Assembly: GCA_028829895.1 (NCBI GenBank)
Contig: CM054180.1
Coordinates: forward strand, 91,203,135-91,267,134
Reading direction: 5' to 3'
DNA: 64,000 nucleotides
Source: Sinotaia quadrata
Lineage: Eukaryota; Mollusca; Gastropoda; Architaenioglossa; Viviparidae
Made by a program: the position numbers and the translations under genes. Below the pieces are notes generated by a model. That model made no database searches. It had not been told where the DNA came from and was given only the letters and a program-made list of their open reading frames with translations. Positions 39,566 to 50,997 of this stretch are shown here, piece after piece; within the stretch, counting starts at the first letter, position 1, and every line of letters begins with the position of its first letter.

Positions 39566-40032
39566 GTGTATTGAATAAAACTTGTGTGACTAGTCCAATA
39601 TATTTATAAGTCTGTGCATTATTGTTGCCTTTATTTGAAGAAAGAGACCATCAAGTAATACCAGCCATGCAGTTATTGAGAAAACTATTAATTCTTGTAT
39701 TTTTATATTAACTATTCTTATATTCAGTTATTATTTTACTGAATATAATTTTACTGTGATTTTAAAGTGTGTTATGTTGTTTATTGCAATAACAATTTAA
39801 TTTTTAAATGTTCTTCAAACAGAATTAATTTTTACTAATATAATTTTTATTTTAAAGGTAGATTGAAATTTGGTTTCGAATTTGATGTACACATTATCTG
39901 GCTGATGTACACATTATTTGAGTTACCTCTGCTGGCTTTCATTCTGGTCTTATACTGTACCAAATGTTTTTTTTATTTAAACCTTAAGTATAAGGACATG
40001 TCTTTATGTACATGGGAGTTGTTCTGTTTGGT

Positions 40033-40887
40033 GAAGAGAAAGAAATAGATATAGAAAAGAGAAAGAGATAGAGAAAGAAAGAAAGAAAATAAGAGAGAAA
40101 GGCAGAAGTATGGAGAAAAAAGAGGAAGAGATAGGGTAAAATGAGAGGGGGAGCAAGAGAAAAAAGAAAGTTGACAAACAGGGAGGGAGAGAGAAATGAA
40201 TGAAAGAAGGGGAGGAGTGATAGATTGAGAATAAGGGAAAAGAGAGATGATAGTGGGAGAGAGAGAACATGATAAGAGAAAGAGATAAAAGAAGAGAAAA
40301 TTGTAGAAAGAAAATGATTAAGAGAAAAATAAAGAGAGAAAATGAGAAAGGAAGAAAGAGAAAATAGGAACAAGAGAACATGGCAGATAATTGCTATGTA
40401 TATTGAAAAGAGAGAGATTAAGAAGAAAACACGAGGAGAGAATGAAATACAAGAGATAGATAGTAATTCTGAAAGGAAGAACATTTGAGAGAAAGAGACA
40501 AAAAGAAAGAGGGAAGTGAAAAGGGAGGGCATGAAGAGAGAGAAACAGACAAAGAATGGACACACATAGGTTACTTTAGGAGAGGGTGGAAAGAATGAAA
40601 AGATATTGAGAAGAGAATGAAAAAGTTGACAGACAGGGGAGGGAGAGAGAAATTAATGAAAGAAGGGGAGGAGTGATAGATTGAGAATAAGGGAAAAGAG
40701 AGATGATAGTGGGAGAGAGAGAACATGATAAGAAAAGGAGATAAAAGAAGAGAATTGTAGAAAGAAAATGATTAAGAGAAAAATAAAGAGAGAGAAAGAG
40801 AAATTGAGAGAAAAAGGAGAAAGGAAGAAAGAGAAAATAGGAGACAGTAACAAGAGAACATGGCAGATAATTGCTATGTATACTGAA
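40033..40887. repeat. 850-nt purine-rich (GA) tract containing a direct duplication
   Basis: The plus strand is almost all A and G. Copy A (40170-40407) and copy B (40626-40887) share most of their sequence, both starting GTTGACA and ending ATTGCTATGTATA plus TGAA. The apparent minus-strand reading frames are Ser/Phe/Leu low complexity and are not taken as genes. Confidence 0.92.
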
Positions 40888-41541
40888 GTGAGTAAGCATC
40901 CACAGTGCACACAGATCAGAGTAAAATAGGAGACCCCCCCCACCCCTGAATACATCACTATTATTATTCCACTCTGCCATGCCCCCTCTCTATGATTGGC
41001 TTTCTAGAGCCACATAAGTCACTTTCACAGAGGTCAGCATGATATATAAGCCATGGCCTGTGCATATGCACTTTACTTTTACTGGTGACTTCCTTATGCT
41101 CTAAGGACTATTTTCAATAGTTGTAGGGCTACTGGTGAATGCTTTTATGGGATAGTGTGATATTATATAGCCTAGGGTACCAAGGTATACAATGATAAAA
41201 GTCTGATCAAAATCTGCCCTGTAGTTTTTTAGTTAACCCCAGCCAAACTCAGATGTAACAATTTTATTATATGTATAGATTATTTTATATGTTTTCATCT
41301 ATAACTGAATGCTATATTTAATGATCATTCTATAAAAGAGCTCTTGGATGGTATTATGAAGTACTGTGTGTGTATGTGTATATATATATATATATATATA
41401 TGTGAGAGTTATTCCAAAGCACGGTAGTGTCCATGAGTTTTCACAATATTGTAGCTTGTATTCTTTGTTTCATTTCTTTTATTACCTCACTTTAATTTAT
41501 CAGTTAAATAGCCCTTTATCAGGAATATCAAATTGTTGCAG

Positions 41542-41754
41542 ATTTTAGATTTGACCACTCAAGGATATGATCCAGAGTTACCTGCTCGTGCATCACCTGG
41601 CCCCACAACTACATCCTATACCATTTGTCAGCTGAATCCTGGTCGTCAGTATACCTTTGGTGTATCATCTCGCAGTGTCAATGGCCGTAGTATACCAGTG
41701 AAAACATTCTTCTACACTGAGCAGACTTACCCTCCTAAACCTGAAACTCCTCAG
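41542..41754 (+). CDS. RPTP exon 9: second half of FN3 module 4
   Basis: The exon is 213 nt, phase 0-0, with acceptor AATTGTTGCAG and donor GTAATA. It continues the C' strand (YD-ILDL), then ICQLNPGRQYTFGVSSRS, the FN3 E-F loop and F strand, and ends with the proline-rich hinge TYPPKPETPQ. It restores one FN3 domain with exon 8 even though the intervening intron is full of mobile elements. Confidence 0.9.
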
Positions 41755-44260
41755 GTAATACAGGGCATAAGTCATTGATCACTTTAAACATTAAATAACT
41801 AATAAAAGCAGTTTGCATAAGTTAATTTATCGTTATTGCTAAACAGCCATCTTCACATTTGTTATTAATGAACAATACTCCCACCATTGAGAATATGTTC
41901 AGTATTCCTCTCTTATTGCCTGGAAAACATTCTCCAGCCGTTCACCAGTTGTGGCAGTAATTGTATACAGTATATTAGGATGGAATTCATCTATAGAATG
42001 AAGTTTTGAGGTACACACTATACTCTTAACATATCTTTTAGGAAAACAAACATGCAGCAAATAATACGATCCAAATTATCTACTTTTAAATGCTCAATGA
42101 CTTTACAAATGAGGGTGGAGGTATACATTGTACTTTTAACATGCCCTCTTAAAAAAGTCCATTGGTGGTAAATTATAAAACCAAATTACTTTTAAAGTGT
42201 TCTGTGACTTTATGAAGGCTTAGACATTTACTGGGTTGTTTTTTTTAATATGCCTCCAATGTACAAAAATATAGTGATATCAAATCATACAATCCAAGAA
42301 CTCTATAAAAGTCCTGTACATATGTTGAGTTTCTAGTCACTTGGTTTTTATTCCTTTGCAAGGATGTATATGTATATATGTATATTTAATTCTGTTACTC
42401 AATTACTTATATTGACCCCTGAGAAAAGGTAATAAATTTGTTCAACTGATTATACTGGATTCTGTGACATAGTAGAAGTATTAATAATTATAATCCCTCA
42501 GACAAATTACTCACACATCACTCAGAGCTTATTTTTATTTAGTTCACAAGCAGCTCTTAGAAAATATGTACATGTACTTTTTGTTATGCATTTAAACTAT
42601 CAAAGCAGAAATTTCTTTGTTTTATGATTTGTTTAATTATTTTTTTAATTACATTGATTTATCTATCATGTGCCCTACTAAGCTACCCTTACAAAACAAT
42701 AATTATTTGTCTCAGAGCAAGTCATGCATGTTTTTAAACCACTTATCTATTGCTGTATTATGTCTAAATCAGACAGAAACATACTTGTCAACTTGCATGG
42801 ATTACCCATAATTAGTATTTTTTTCAGAGTAGATTTGTACAACCATTTTATGTTTTAACAAAAAATTTACATGTTTTCAAAATTTAAAAAATGTACAAAT
42901 TTTGTTGTTGTTAATGCAAATCCTGGGAATTTCAGTGTAATTTCTTTTTAAAAGAGAGTATTTAGCATGATTATGGTCACCTAAAACAACCAATCAAATC
43001 ATACTCAAAACTGGTACCTTCAGTTGTCTGATTCTGATATGAGTTGTTTTCATTGCTCATTTCCTTTGTGTGATTTTGTAATCTAAACTCTTACACTCTC
43101 CTGGATTATGAGTATATACTCAAGTATAAGTTGAATAATTTATTCATATTTTTGCTCAGAATAAACATGCCCATAACTTATACTTTTTATACTTAAAATC
43201 AGAAACATTTTGGTACAGCATGTTCTGTGACTTAGAGCCATAGCATTAATATTAATATCTTTCAAATAAAAATTGTTGCTTCATAATTGTGGTATGTAAA
43301 ATTTTTAAATTAACTATATTAAGTCATATACTTCAGACTATATGAATGTAACTATCTTAAATTATCATATATATGATAAAAGTTCTATCATGTCATTAAA
43401 AATAAACATATTCTTTCAATAACTGCAGGTGATACATGCTATGAACCCCCGCTCTTTAATTTCCTCAGCACTAGTTAGTATCTTTCATATATAAACTGTT
43501 TTTTCTATAACTGTAGTGTGCTCTTATAAAATGTTTTCATTTAACAATCTTATACATAATAATGGAGATTAAGTTGTTAAATCTGGTAATTATTAAAATT
43601 ACAAAGTTCCTGCCTTAGATGATAAATACAGACAATGTAAATAAGAAAATACCAGTAATCATCATGCTTTAGTACTTTTGTTAGTTTTGTGTATAAGTGT
43701 AACTATCTCAAGTCATTATATTAACATTAGGATCATTTCTGGAAGGAACAGATAGGGAACTTCACCACCCATCTACTTAATCAGTTGATGTTAGAAGCAT
43801 AGCCTTCATAAAAATCTAAATGTAAATGATTCTGCATAGCTTCAAAAAAGCTAAGTGTATAGTTTATCTAATAAATAAAGCAGGAAATTGTTTCTATTTG
43901 TCTTTCTGTCTGTTTGATTAATGACCACAGGGAGAGAAGGAAGGTGAAATTTAAGGCATGTTTTACCCCCAGGACAGATATAGGGGATCTTGGTCTCCTC
44001 CCAGCATGCAGGACATCCCCCCCCCCCCACACACACACAAACACACTTGATATCTATAAATATGAAAGAAAGAACTAGGAAGGTAAAATTTTATTTGGAA
44101 GCATGATTTATCCCTGGATTTTTCTGCTAATAAATTTACATTTGTGTACAAATTTATATATTTAATTAAAGATAGGTTTAATTTTCTAATTTTCACAAGA
44201 TACTCTATACTTTGTGAGATGATGTGTGTGTGTGTGTGCGCGCGCGCATGTGTGTGTGTT

Positions 44261-44292
<32 letters not shown>

Positions 44293-44658
44293 AAGATTCA
44301 CCTCTAGGGACCTTCTTCACCAACCAACATATTAACAGAGCTAATAGTATGATTCACAGCCAAAGGATGACCATATAAGTGATTCAGTTATTTGTGTTAC
44401 TCATTTAATATTATTTGCTTTCTATAATCAGATAACACTGAATTTTTCTGCTAGTAAGGTATGCTGCATGTGATTTTGACTGTTCCACTTCACTACTAAG
44501 AGATACCTTAAAGTTATAGCTGCAGTGCTAACAATAATTTAGCTTCTATACTCCTAGGCAGACTTGTAAGTGTGTAAATATTTTCAGAAAAATTGACTAT
44601 TTGACAGTTGTTACTACCAAATAATACTAAATATCAATGTAACCATTTATATGTACAG
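41755..44658 (+). other. Intron 9
   Basis: The intron is 2.9 kb and AT-rich. It has a poly-C/CA junction at about 44018-44046 and a mixed TG/CG repeat at 44223-44292. No gene was recognised. Confidence 0.7.
44223..44292. repeat. Alternating TG/CG dinucleotide repeat
   Basis: A TG run, then CGCGCGCG, then TG runs again: strictly alternating purine-pyrimidine for most of its length, a typical Z-DNA-forming composition. Confidence 0.93.
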
Positions 44659-46911
44659 GTCCGGTCACGCTCTTTGCATACTGTGGTGTTGGCAATTCAA
44701 AAAGTGAGAAGCACTGATTCACCGGTAACATCCTACCAAATTCTTGTTGCTCCTGCAGAGATCAGTGAGGAAGATAGAATAAAAGCGGGTGTAGCAAGCC
44801 CTCCCAGAGGTATAAACAAATATAATGGCAATAGTGATGCATTTTTAAAACCCAGTTCCAACATTGAGTCCAGTATGGCATCCCTTGAAAGTGGAGGCAA
44901 CAATATAGCAAATGGAAACAAAAATTCGGGTTTGAGCATTAGGAAAGAGCCAATATTTCCCACTGGTTTCCAAGAAGGACATAATATAGAAAATAAAGAA
45001 TCTGTATCTCAAGACTTAAATAAACAGAATGTAAATGAGATTAAATTTCCAAACATGTTGTCTCTTAAGAGTAATGGTGTCAATTCAGGAATGGAATTAA
45101 ATGATCATGTAGATTTTGTCCCTCAGAGTGAGAAAAATAACAGTTATTCAGATAAAAGAAATGATGTTAGCAGTGCTTCTGTTCACCAGAATATTCCCCA
45201 TATAGATGAAGCACATAATTTAAAAAATGGAAGTATGAGTAATAAAATATTATCATCCGAAACAGCTGCTAAACAAAGTGGACCCATCATAGAACACAAA
45301 CCTTCCCAGAAACAGTCAACACTAAGTGAAATCATTGAAAAAACAAATGATGCACAGGAATTAGATACTCCTTTCTTTCCAGCAACACATGGTTTTTCCA
45401 GTGTCAAGTCAAGAGCTGTGGCTACAAAACAAAATAGTAAAGAATATATGGCACCACCATATTTGACAACACAAAAGTCAGTTGTTAAAATCCCATTAAA
45501 TAAACCAGTCATTACAAATGTTAAAGTACAGATATCAGAAGAAAATGTAGAAGGGGACAATGTTTACAAAGATTTGAAAACAACAGCAAATGAATCCATT
45601 GTTAAAATTAAACAAGGAACAATCAACCAAAGCCTTATTTCTAATGATATTAAAATGTTAAGCAATCTACTTCCAAAATTTGAAAACTCTCTCTCTAATG
45701 ACAAAATGATTATGAGTAGTAGTAGTTTTGATTCTAATATAGAAACTAAAGTAACCACTATTTCATCTTTGGAATCAAATAATCTTGTGCAGTCTGTCAA
45801 TCAGGATTTTGCACAGGAAAAAAAAATTCCAGTGAATAAATTGTCAATCAGAGCTCAAGTGGAAGATACAAGAAATAAAAATGTTGAAAAAGTCAATGTT
45901 AATGGAAATATTTTACCTAATATCAAAGCTTCCAGTCTCCCACAAAAGCAACTCTCAATTAAATTTTCTGTAAAACAAGCACAGAATGACAATCAGACTG
46001 TTGAATATAAAGATACCCTATCTTCATTTCAAAACAAAGACTTTGAAAATAACAAAACAGCTGACAGATTCAAAAGAGTAGCAGTACATGGAAAGAAAAA
46101 AAATCATTTTTCAGAGTATATTTTCTTGGAAACACTTACTAACTATTTATTTAATCAAACAGCATCACAAGAACAGTTTAGAAACATTGTGACTTCATTT
46201 GCCAGAACAGCACATGAATGGAATGGAGATCAGGACTTGAATAAAACTCTTCATATGAAACCTTTTACAAAAAGGATTTCAGAAGCAATTTCTAGAGAAC
46301 GACGACAAGTTAACATCCCAGGTAAAGGTTTTCCCCAGGGTCGCATTTATGCTGAGCTGAAAGCAGAGAGTGTAAGTCAAGATACTCTATTTATTGTAGG
46401 AGATGACCGTGATTACAATGGATACAAAAATGTGCCTCTTAAACCTGATGCTCGTTACAATATGTATCTGATAGTCAACAGTGTATGGGGGGGGATATCA
46501 AAACAATCTATCAGTGATCCTGTGATTGTTTACATGCCTCAAGAAATTACCATTAACCCTTTCCAGAATCGAAAAGCTCGTTCAGACAACACTATAGTCA
46601 TATGTGTTATGATTTCTTTTGCCATTCTAGTGTTTGCTTTTCTTGTTACATGGAAATTGTGCACATTAAACATAGACAACAGTCCCCCCTTTCCTCCAAA
46701 GTTTATGTTTATGAGTGACATGAGACCTTCACTTGGTAGCCCAACTAGTCCAACTCAACACCGCTTGTCTGAATCACCTTTGTCTTTTATGTCGGGAAAA
46801 TCACGTGGTGAAGGCTACCTTGGGCAAGAGGAAAAACTTTGGAGTGAGACATATTCCTTGTCACAACCACGCTTCATTACCATGGGCAGGGATATGATTC
46901 CTCCAAGTCAG
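44659..46911 (+). CDS. RPTP exon 10: giant exon with split FN3 module 5, ~520-residue spacer, furin-type sites, transmembrane helix
   Basis: The exon is 2,253 nt, 751 codons, phase 0-0, acceptor ATGTACAG and donor GTAGTG. Residues 1-34 are the first half of an FN3 domain, ending SYQILVAPAE. Residues 35 to about 557 are a low-complexity Asn/Ser/Lys-rich spacer with several NxS/T sequons. Two furin-type motifs occur in it, RFKR at residues 470-473 and RERR at 546-549. The second half of the FN3 follows, with a GDDRDYNGYKNVPL motif. A transmembrane helix begins at residue 645 (TIVICVMISFAILVFAFLV). The rest is juxtamembrane with many serines and prolines. In R2B receptors a furin site sits in the same loop of the last FN3, but that loop is only tens of residues long. 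An open frame this long in AT-rich DNA, with no phase-compatible internal intron, supports real coding. Confidence 0.92.
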
Positions 46912-49403
46912 GTAGTGTATATTTCACTTCCTACTCCTACATTATATTTTTTTAATTAAATTTGTATTATCAGATTATCACTGCATTTTTTGGTTAGCAA
47001 AGATATTGTCAAATCAGAATGGTTTATTTATTTATTTTGTTCTTTGTTTGCCCAGATTGTTTTATTGTTGATGATATTTTTGAAAGAAAAATATCAGTGG
47101 CTTTTTAAATATAATTTGTTGTAAATGAATATTTTCTTCAAGTCATTATTGTCAAGCCCAAGTCAAATCTCAAGCCTTAAGCTGGTTCTTGAGTCCTTAG
47201 AGTTACTTTTGAATGAAGTTTCAAGTTGAGTATCAAGGCTCAGTGTAAAAAAAAAAAGGGTCAAACTACTTTTTACAAGTCACAATATTGATAAATAACA
47301 AGGATAATTCACTAAGAAATGCCAAAAATATCTGCTTTCAAATTATATTACAAATTGTCCAATTCTGTCCTAACTGAAGAATGATTTTTTCTCATTAAAT
47401 ATTACAACATTGCCTGAAATGCTGTTTTATTCTTTTACAAGTAGCTGCCAGCAACCAATTCTCCTTACCCTAAGAAAAGAACTGACTAGTTTTGTTTGTT
47501 GGGGATAAATTGTTCCATAAACACTTTGATCATTTTACTTTATAATGAAATCTGATATTTGACGCTGTGAAGCAGGATCAGTTGTGGTTTGTCATGGAAA
47601 TTTTCCATACTCACTGTGCTTTTCCAGATGGGTTTTAGTGTGGAACAACAAATTGTAAGCTTTTGCAATCTATCAGTAATTATAATCCCACAGTAAATCG
47701 CAGTTTGCTGAATGTGGTTTCTCAAGTTATTTTGGTCAAATCAGTAATTACAATCCCACAGTAAATCACAGTTTGCTGAATGTGGTTTCTCAAGTTATTT
47801 TGGTCAAATCAGTAAATCCACAGTGTATATGTAGCATTTTGAATATTCTTGCTTTTTTCACAGATGGGTACTAACTTTTTTGATTATTTTAATATTTGTT
47901 GTTGTTCACTTTGAAGTTTAAAAGTAATTATTATTAATAAAATTATTAATGAAAAATTTCATAAATAGACACACACTCACAATCAGTAAGATTTTAGGAA
48001 ATGACAGGATATTATTGCAATGGGGGCAGGGGTTGACAGAGAGTGTGATACATATTAGGTGATTACCACATGAGGAATAATGTATCAGAAACGAATAAAC
48101 ACCACAATCAAGAAGATGTATCAAAGGTTCTTTTCATTGGTGATCGTTTATTTTTAGATTATAAATGCCCTCTATGCACTGATGGGACCAGAATGGCAAA
48201 CGATAAATGTAAACAGTAAATTTCAAAATACACAATAATAAAATGTACACAAGTCCATCACTTAAAAAACCACAATACTAATGCTCCTTATATCTATTCA
48301 GATTACTTCACATATTTCCCTATTTCTTTCTAACATCCTAACAAATCTAAGTCCTGTTCAACCCTAATCTAATGTGGCCCACAGCCAAGGGTCTCTGATG
48401 ATATCTGCAGTCTACATGGTTGGTCCTGTCTCTCTTGTCTGTACTATCTGTGAGTTCTGACCCCTTATTTAAAGGTATAAAGCCTGGGAAAATTTTCAAA
48501 AATGCATAGATAAAGCTAAGGGCAGGTCTCCCAGCCTGGATGCAAACTGCTGGGTACCCATGCCCAATCAACACTGTCACTCACACTCACCTGCTCTTAT
48601 GTCATTAATCACTGTCGTTCATCTGAAAACAATTACTCAAGCAATTCCTGCACAGAGACCTCTGTAAAACTGTAAATCTAGTTGCCAGTGCCAGAGGTAA
48701 GGGATGACCTGTGCAGGCCAGCAGACTGCAGTGAACATACACAAACTAATATATTAAACTCATAGGTGCTACATTATACTATTTTTTTTGTATTGTTTTT
48801 GTTGTATCTCTGTGTTAAAACCAGAAATTGCACCTAGATGTGTGTTAAACAACAGAAAACAAAGAATACATTCACCATACATTGTATCATTTTGAAAAAA
48901 GTAACCCATAACAATATGGCATATTGCTGTTACTTGCATCAATTTATATTTTACATTCTCACATCTTCATGCATATGATAATTGTTTACTTGACCAAATT
49001 ATTTCTTCTGATACAAATGAACTTTTCAGGTTGAGGGATTAATTATTTTACCATGCAAAAATGGTCTGTTGCAGTTTTTTTTATAACTAATTTCACCTTT
49101 GACTTCATAAAGCATATACATTGTACAATAGGGTAGTTCAAGAATAATGATAATGTCATGTCTCCAACACAAAAGTTTAAGCTTTGAAGAGTATTTTACA
49201 TCATAAAATAACTGATTTCAATTGACCAGAAGTTTATAAGCAGCAGAAGATGATTTACATAAAGCATAAATTGACTTTTCTATGACCCAAGTATTAAATT
49301 CATGTTTTTCAGCAAAAATTAAGGCTAAAACTTACCCTCTTTATATAAACTAAAATGTATACAGTTCAATTAAAAAAACAAACAATATTTCTTGGTGTTA
49401 CAG
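46912..49403 (+). other. Intron 10
   Basis: The intron is 2.5 kb. It contains the tandem duplication at 47672-47807. Bases about 48125-48730 are less AT-rich and look repeat-derived, but no ends or motifs could be assigned. Confidence 0.65.
47672..47807. repeat. Tandem duplication, 68-bp unit, two copies
   Basis: ATCAGTAATTA, CAGTTTGCTGAATGTGG and TTATTTTGGTCAA recur in order, with only a few differences between copies. Confidence 0.92.
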
Positions 49404-49627
49404 CTAATAAATTTATCAACTCCACGACAAGAGACAATGGGCAATGTTGAAAAGATCACTTTCCACAGAGAGTTTCATTCACTTCCTCATTCACACCTCT
49501 CTCCCATGATGTCTGTAGGCCAGAGACATCTTGAAAAAAACTTTACTTCTTCCATTTTGCCTTATGATACCAATCGAGTAGTTCTACAACATGATGGCAT
49601 GAATGGTGGAGAATACATAAATGCCAG
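49404..49627 (+). CDS. RPTP exon 11: juxtamembrane and start of phosphatase domain D1
   Basis: The exon is 224 nt, phase 0 in and phase 2 out, acceptor GGTGTTACAG, donor GTAACA. It encodes the juxtamembrane wedge (ITFHREFHSLP) and the opening of a classical PTP domain: EKNFTSSILPYDTNRVVL and then GEYINAR. The canonical phosphotyrosine loop is K-N-R-Y; here 49536-49547 encodes K-N-F-T, so the Tyr that stacks on the substrate ring and the preceding Arg are both replaced. PYDxxRV and YINA are retained, which fixes the alignment. Confidence 0.92.
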
Positions 49628-50997
49628 GTAACACTCATATTGATGGATGAAGTAAATGCACCTGTGAATAAATAATGTTATTAAGTTTATTAATGTTATT
49701 AATTTCTTATTTAAGTTAATATATATGCTGACAATATTTTTTAAATACACAATTAAAATAATTAAATGATTAATAAAGAGAAATTAAAAGGAAATATTCC
49801 AAGTTATTGCAATCAAAATATTAAAAGTTTGATTCAGGGAACCATCATAAATGATTAAAAAATTTGAAATTTTAAATAAGCAGCTTATCAGATTTCATAT
49901 CACCTGTGACACCAACACCACCAAGTTAATGGTTATGATTATTATTAATTAAGTAATCATCCATAACTAATAACAAGTGATGATAATCATAATTTAGGCA
50001 ACTAATAATTCTCCAGCAGACACCATTCATCTCTCTCATTTGGTGGATATGCGAGTGATGTAAACATTTTCTCTCATCCACAACATTAAAGACAAACATT
50101 TACTGTCACACAATATTTCCATAGGTGGAAAACTTCTTATTAAAGGAGAAGATAAATCCATCTTTTAATCTGTATTTAGCAATCTCCCATCCACCTACTT
50201 TCTTCTCCAACATAAGGTTATCAATATGTGTAAGAAGGTCCATAAATTTATTAAATCATCAAACAAATATGCATATAACAAATACAATGAAAAAGTTACT
50301 TGACATCAGTATTTCCACAAAATCATATTTGAATAATTTTAATACCTATACAATCTTATAATAACTAAAATACAATTCAACAGATTAGTGTCAATACAAA
50401 TCACAGGATAGTTCTTATCAGAGAACAGAAATGGAGTTATTAGAGATAAGCGATAGTTTCTTGTAAACTTGTATAGGTGAAGCCCCAGTAGTCTTGTAGC
50501 GTGCTTTTCATAACAAAGACAAGTTTCTTGTTCACGTTATTACTGTCAATTACACATGTTTCCTTTTTCACATGATAGAACCCTGAGTAGCAGCTATTCT
50601 CTTGAGCTAACCTGGGTGCTCCTTCACTGTTTTAGCTCCCTCAAGCAGAACAACAATTGTAGCGATTTCCAGTATCTTCCTTGTACCAAAATTTCCATGA
50701 TGTAGTCAGCATATCTAGGCACCATACATCAATGGAGTGCAGTGTATTCTTTACAGTTACACACTATGGTCAATACTTCTCGCATCTGCCACATACGTAG
50801 CAGTTTATAATCAGTAAACCAGAAGATTCAGGTAAAACAAGGAAGGCTGATTATTCCCTGTAAAATATAATCAGGGAACAAATGCTAAGTTTCCAGTTTA
50901 TTCATCTTTCACTTCATCTCTCTTACATTCAAGTCTCAACTTACAGTTTCCTGCAACAATATCTATTAGCCCGATACACATACACAGCATAATAAAT

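Larger units (their letters stand above)
32880..41541 (+). other. Intron 8, 8.7 kb, split by several insertions
   Basis: The intron contains LINE RT fragments, a TG...CA element, a perfect inverted repeat and the purine tract, listed separately. Bases 32880-36140 are unassigned AT-rich DNA; an open frame at 34443-34676 has no motif. A TA repeat occurs at about 41377-41401. Confidence 0.7.

Noticed and set aside
39984..40980. Long minus-strand frames rich in Ser, Phe and Leu
   Set aside because: They are translations of the GA-rich tract read on the complementary strand; low complexity, overlapping in several frames.
44810..46338. Hidden intron within the giant exon (AG|GTATAA to CCCCAG|GG)
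   Set aside because: Donor and acceptor phases do not match, and the whole interval is open, so a spliced-out intron is not supported.
46912..46959. Continuation of the giant-exon frame to a stop at 46957
   Set aside because: The donor GTAGTG after PPSQ joins in frame to the D1 exon. The read-through tail would end the protein before any phosphatase domain; an alternative short isoform cannot be excluded.
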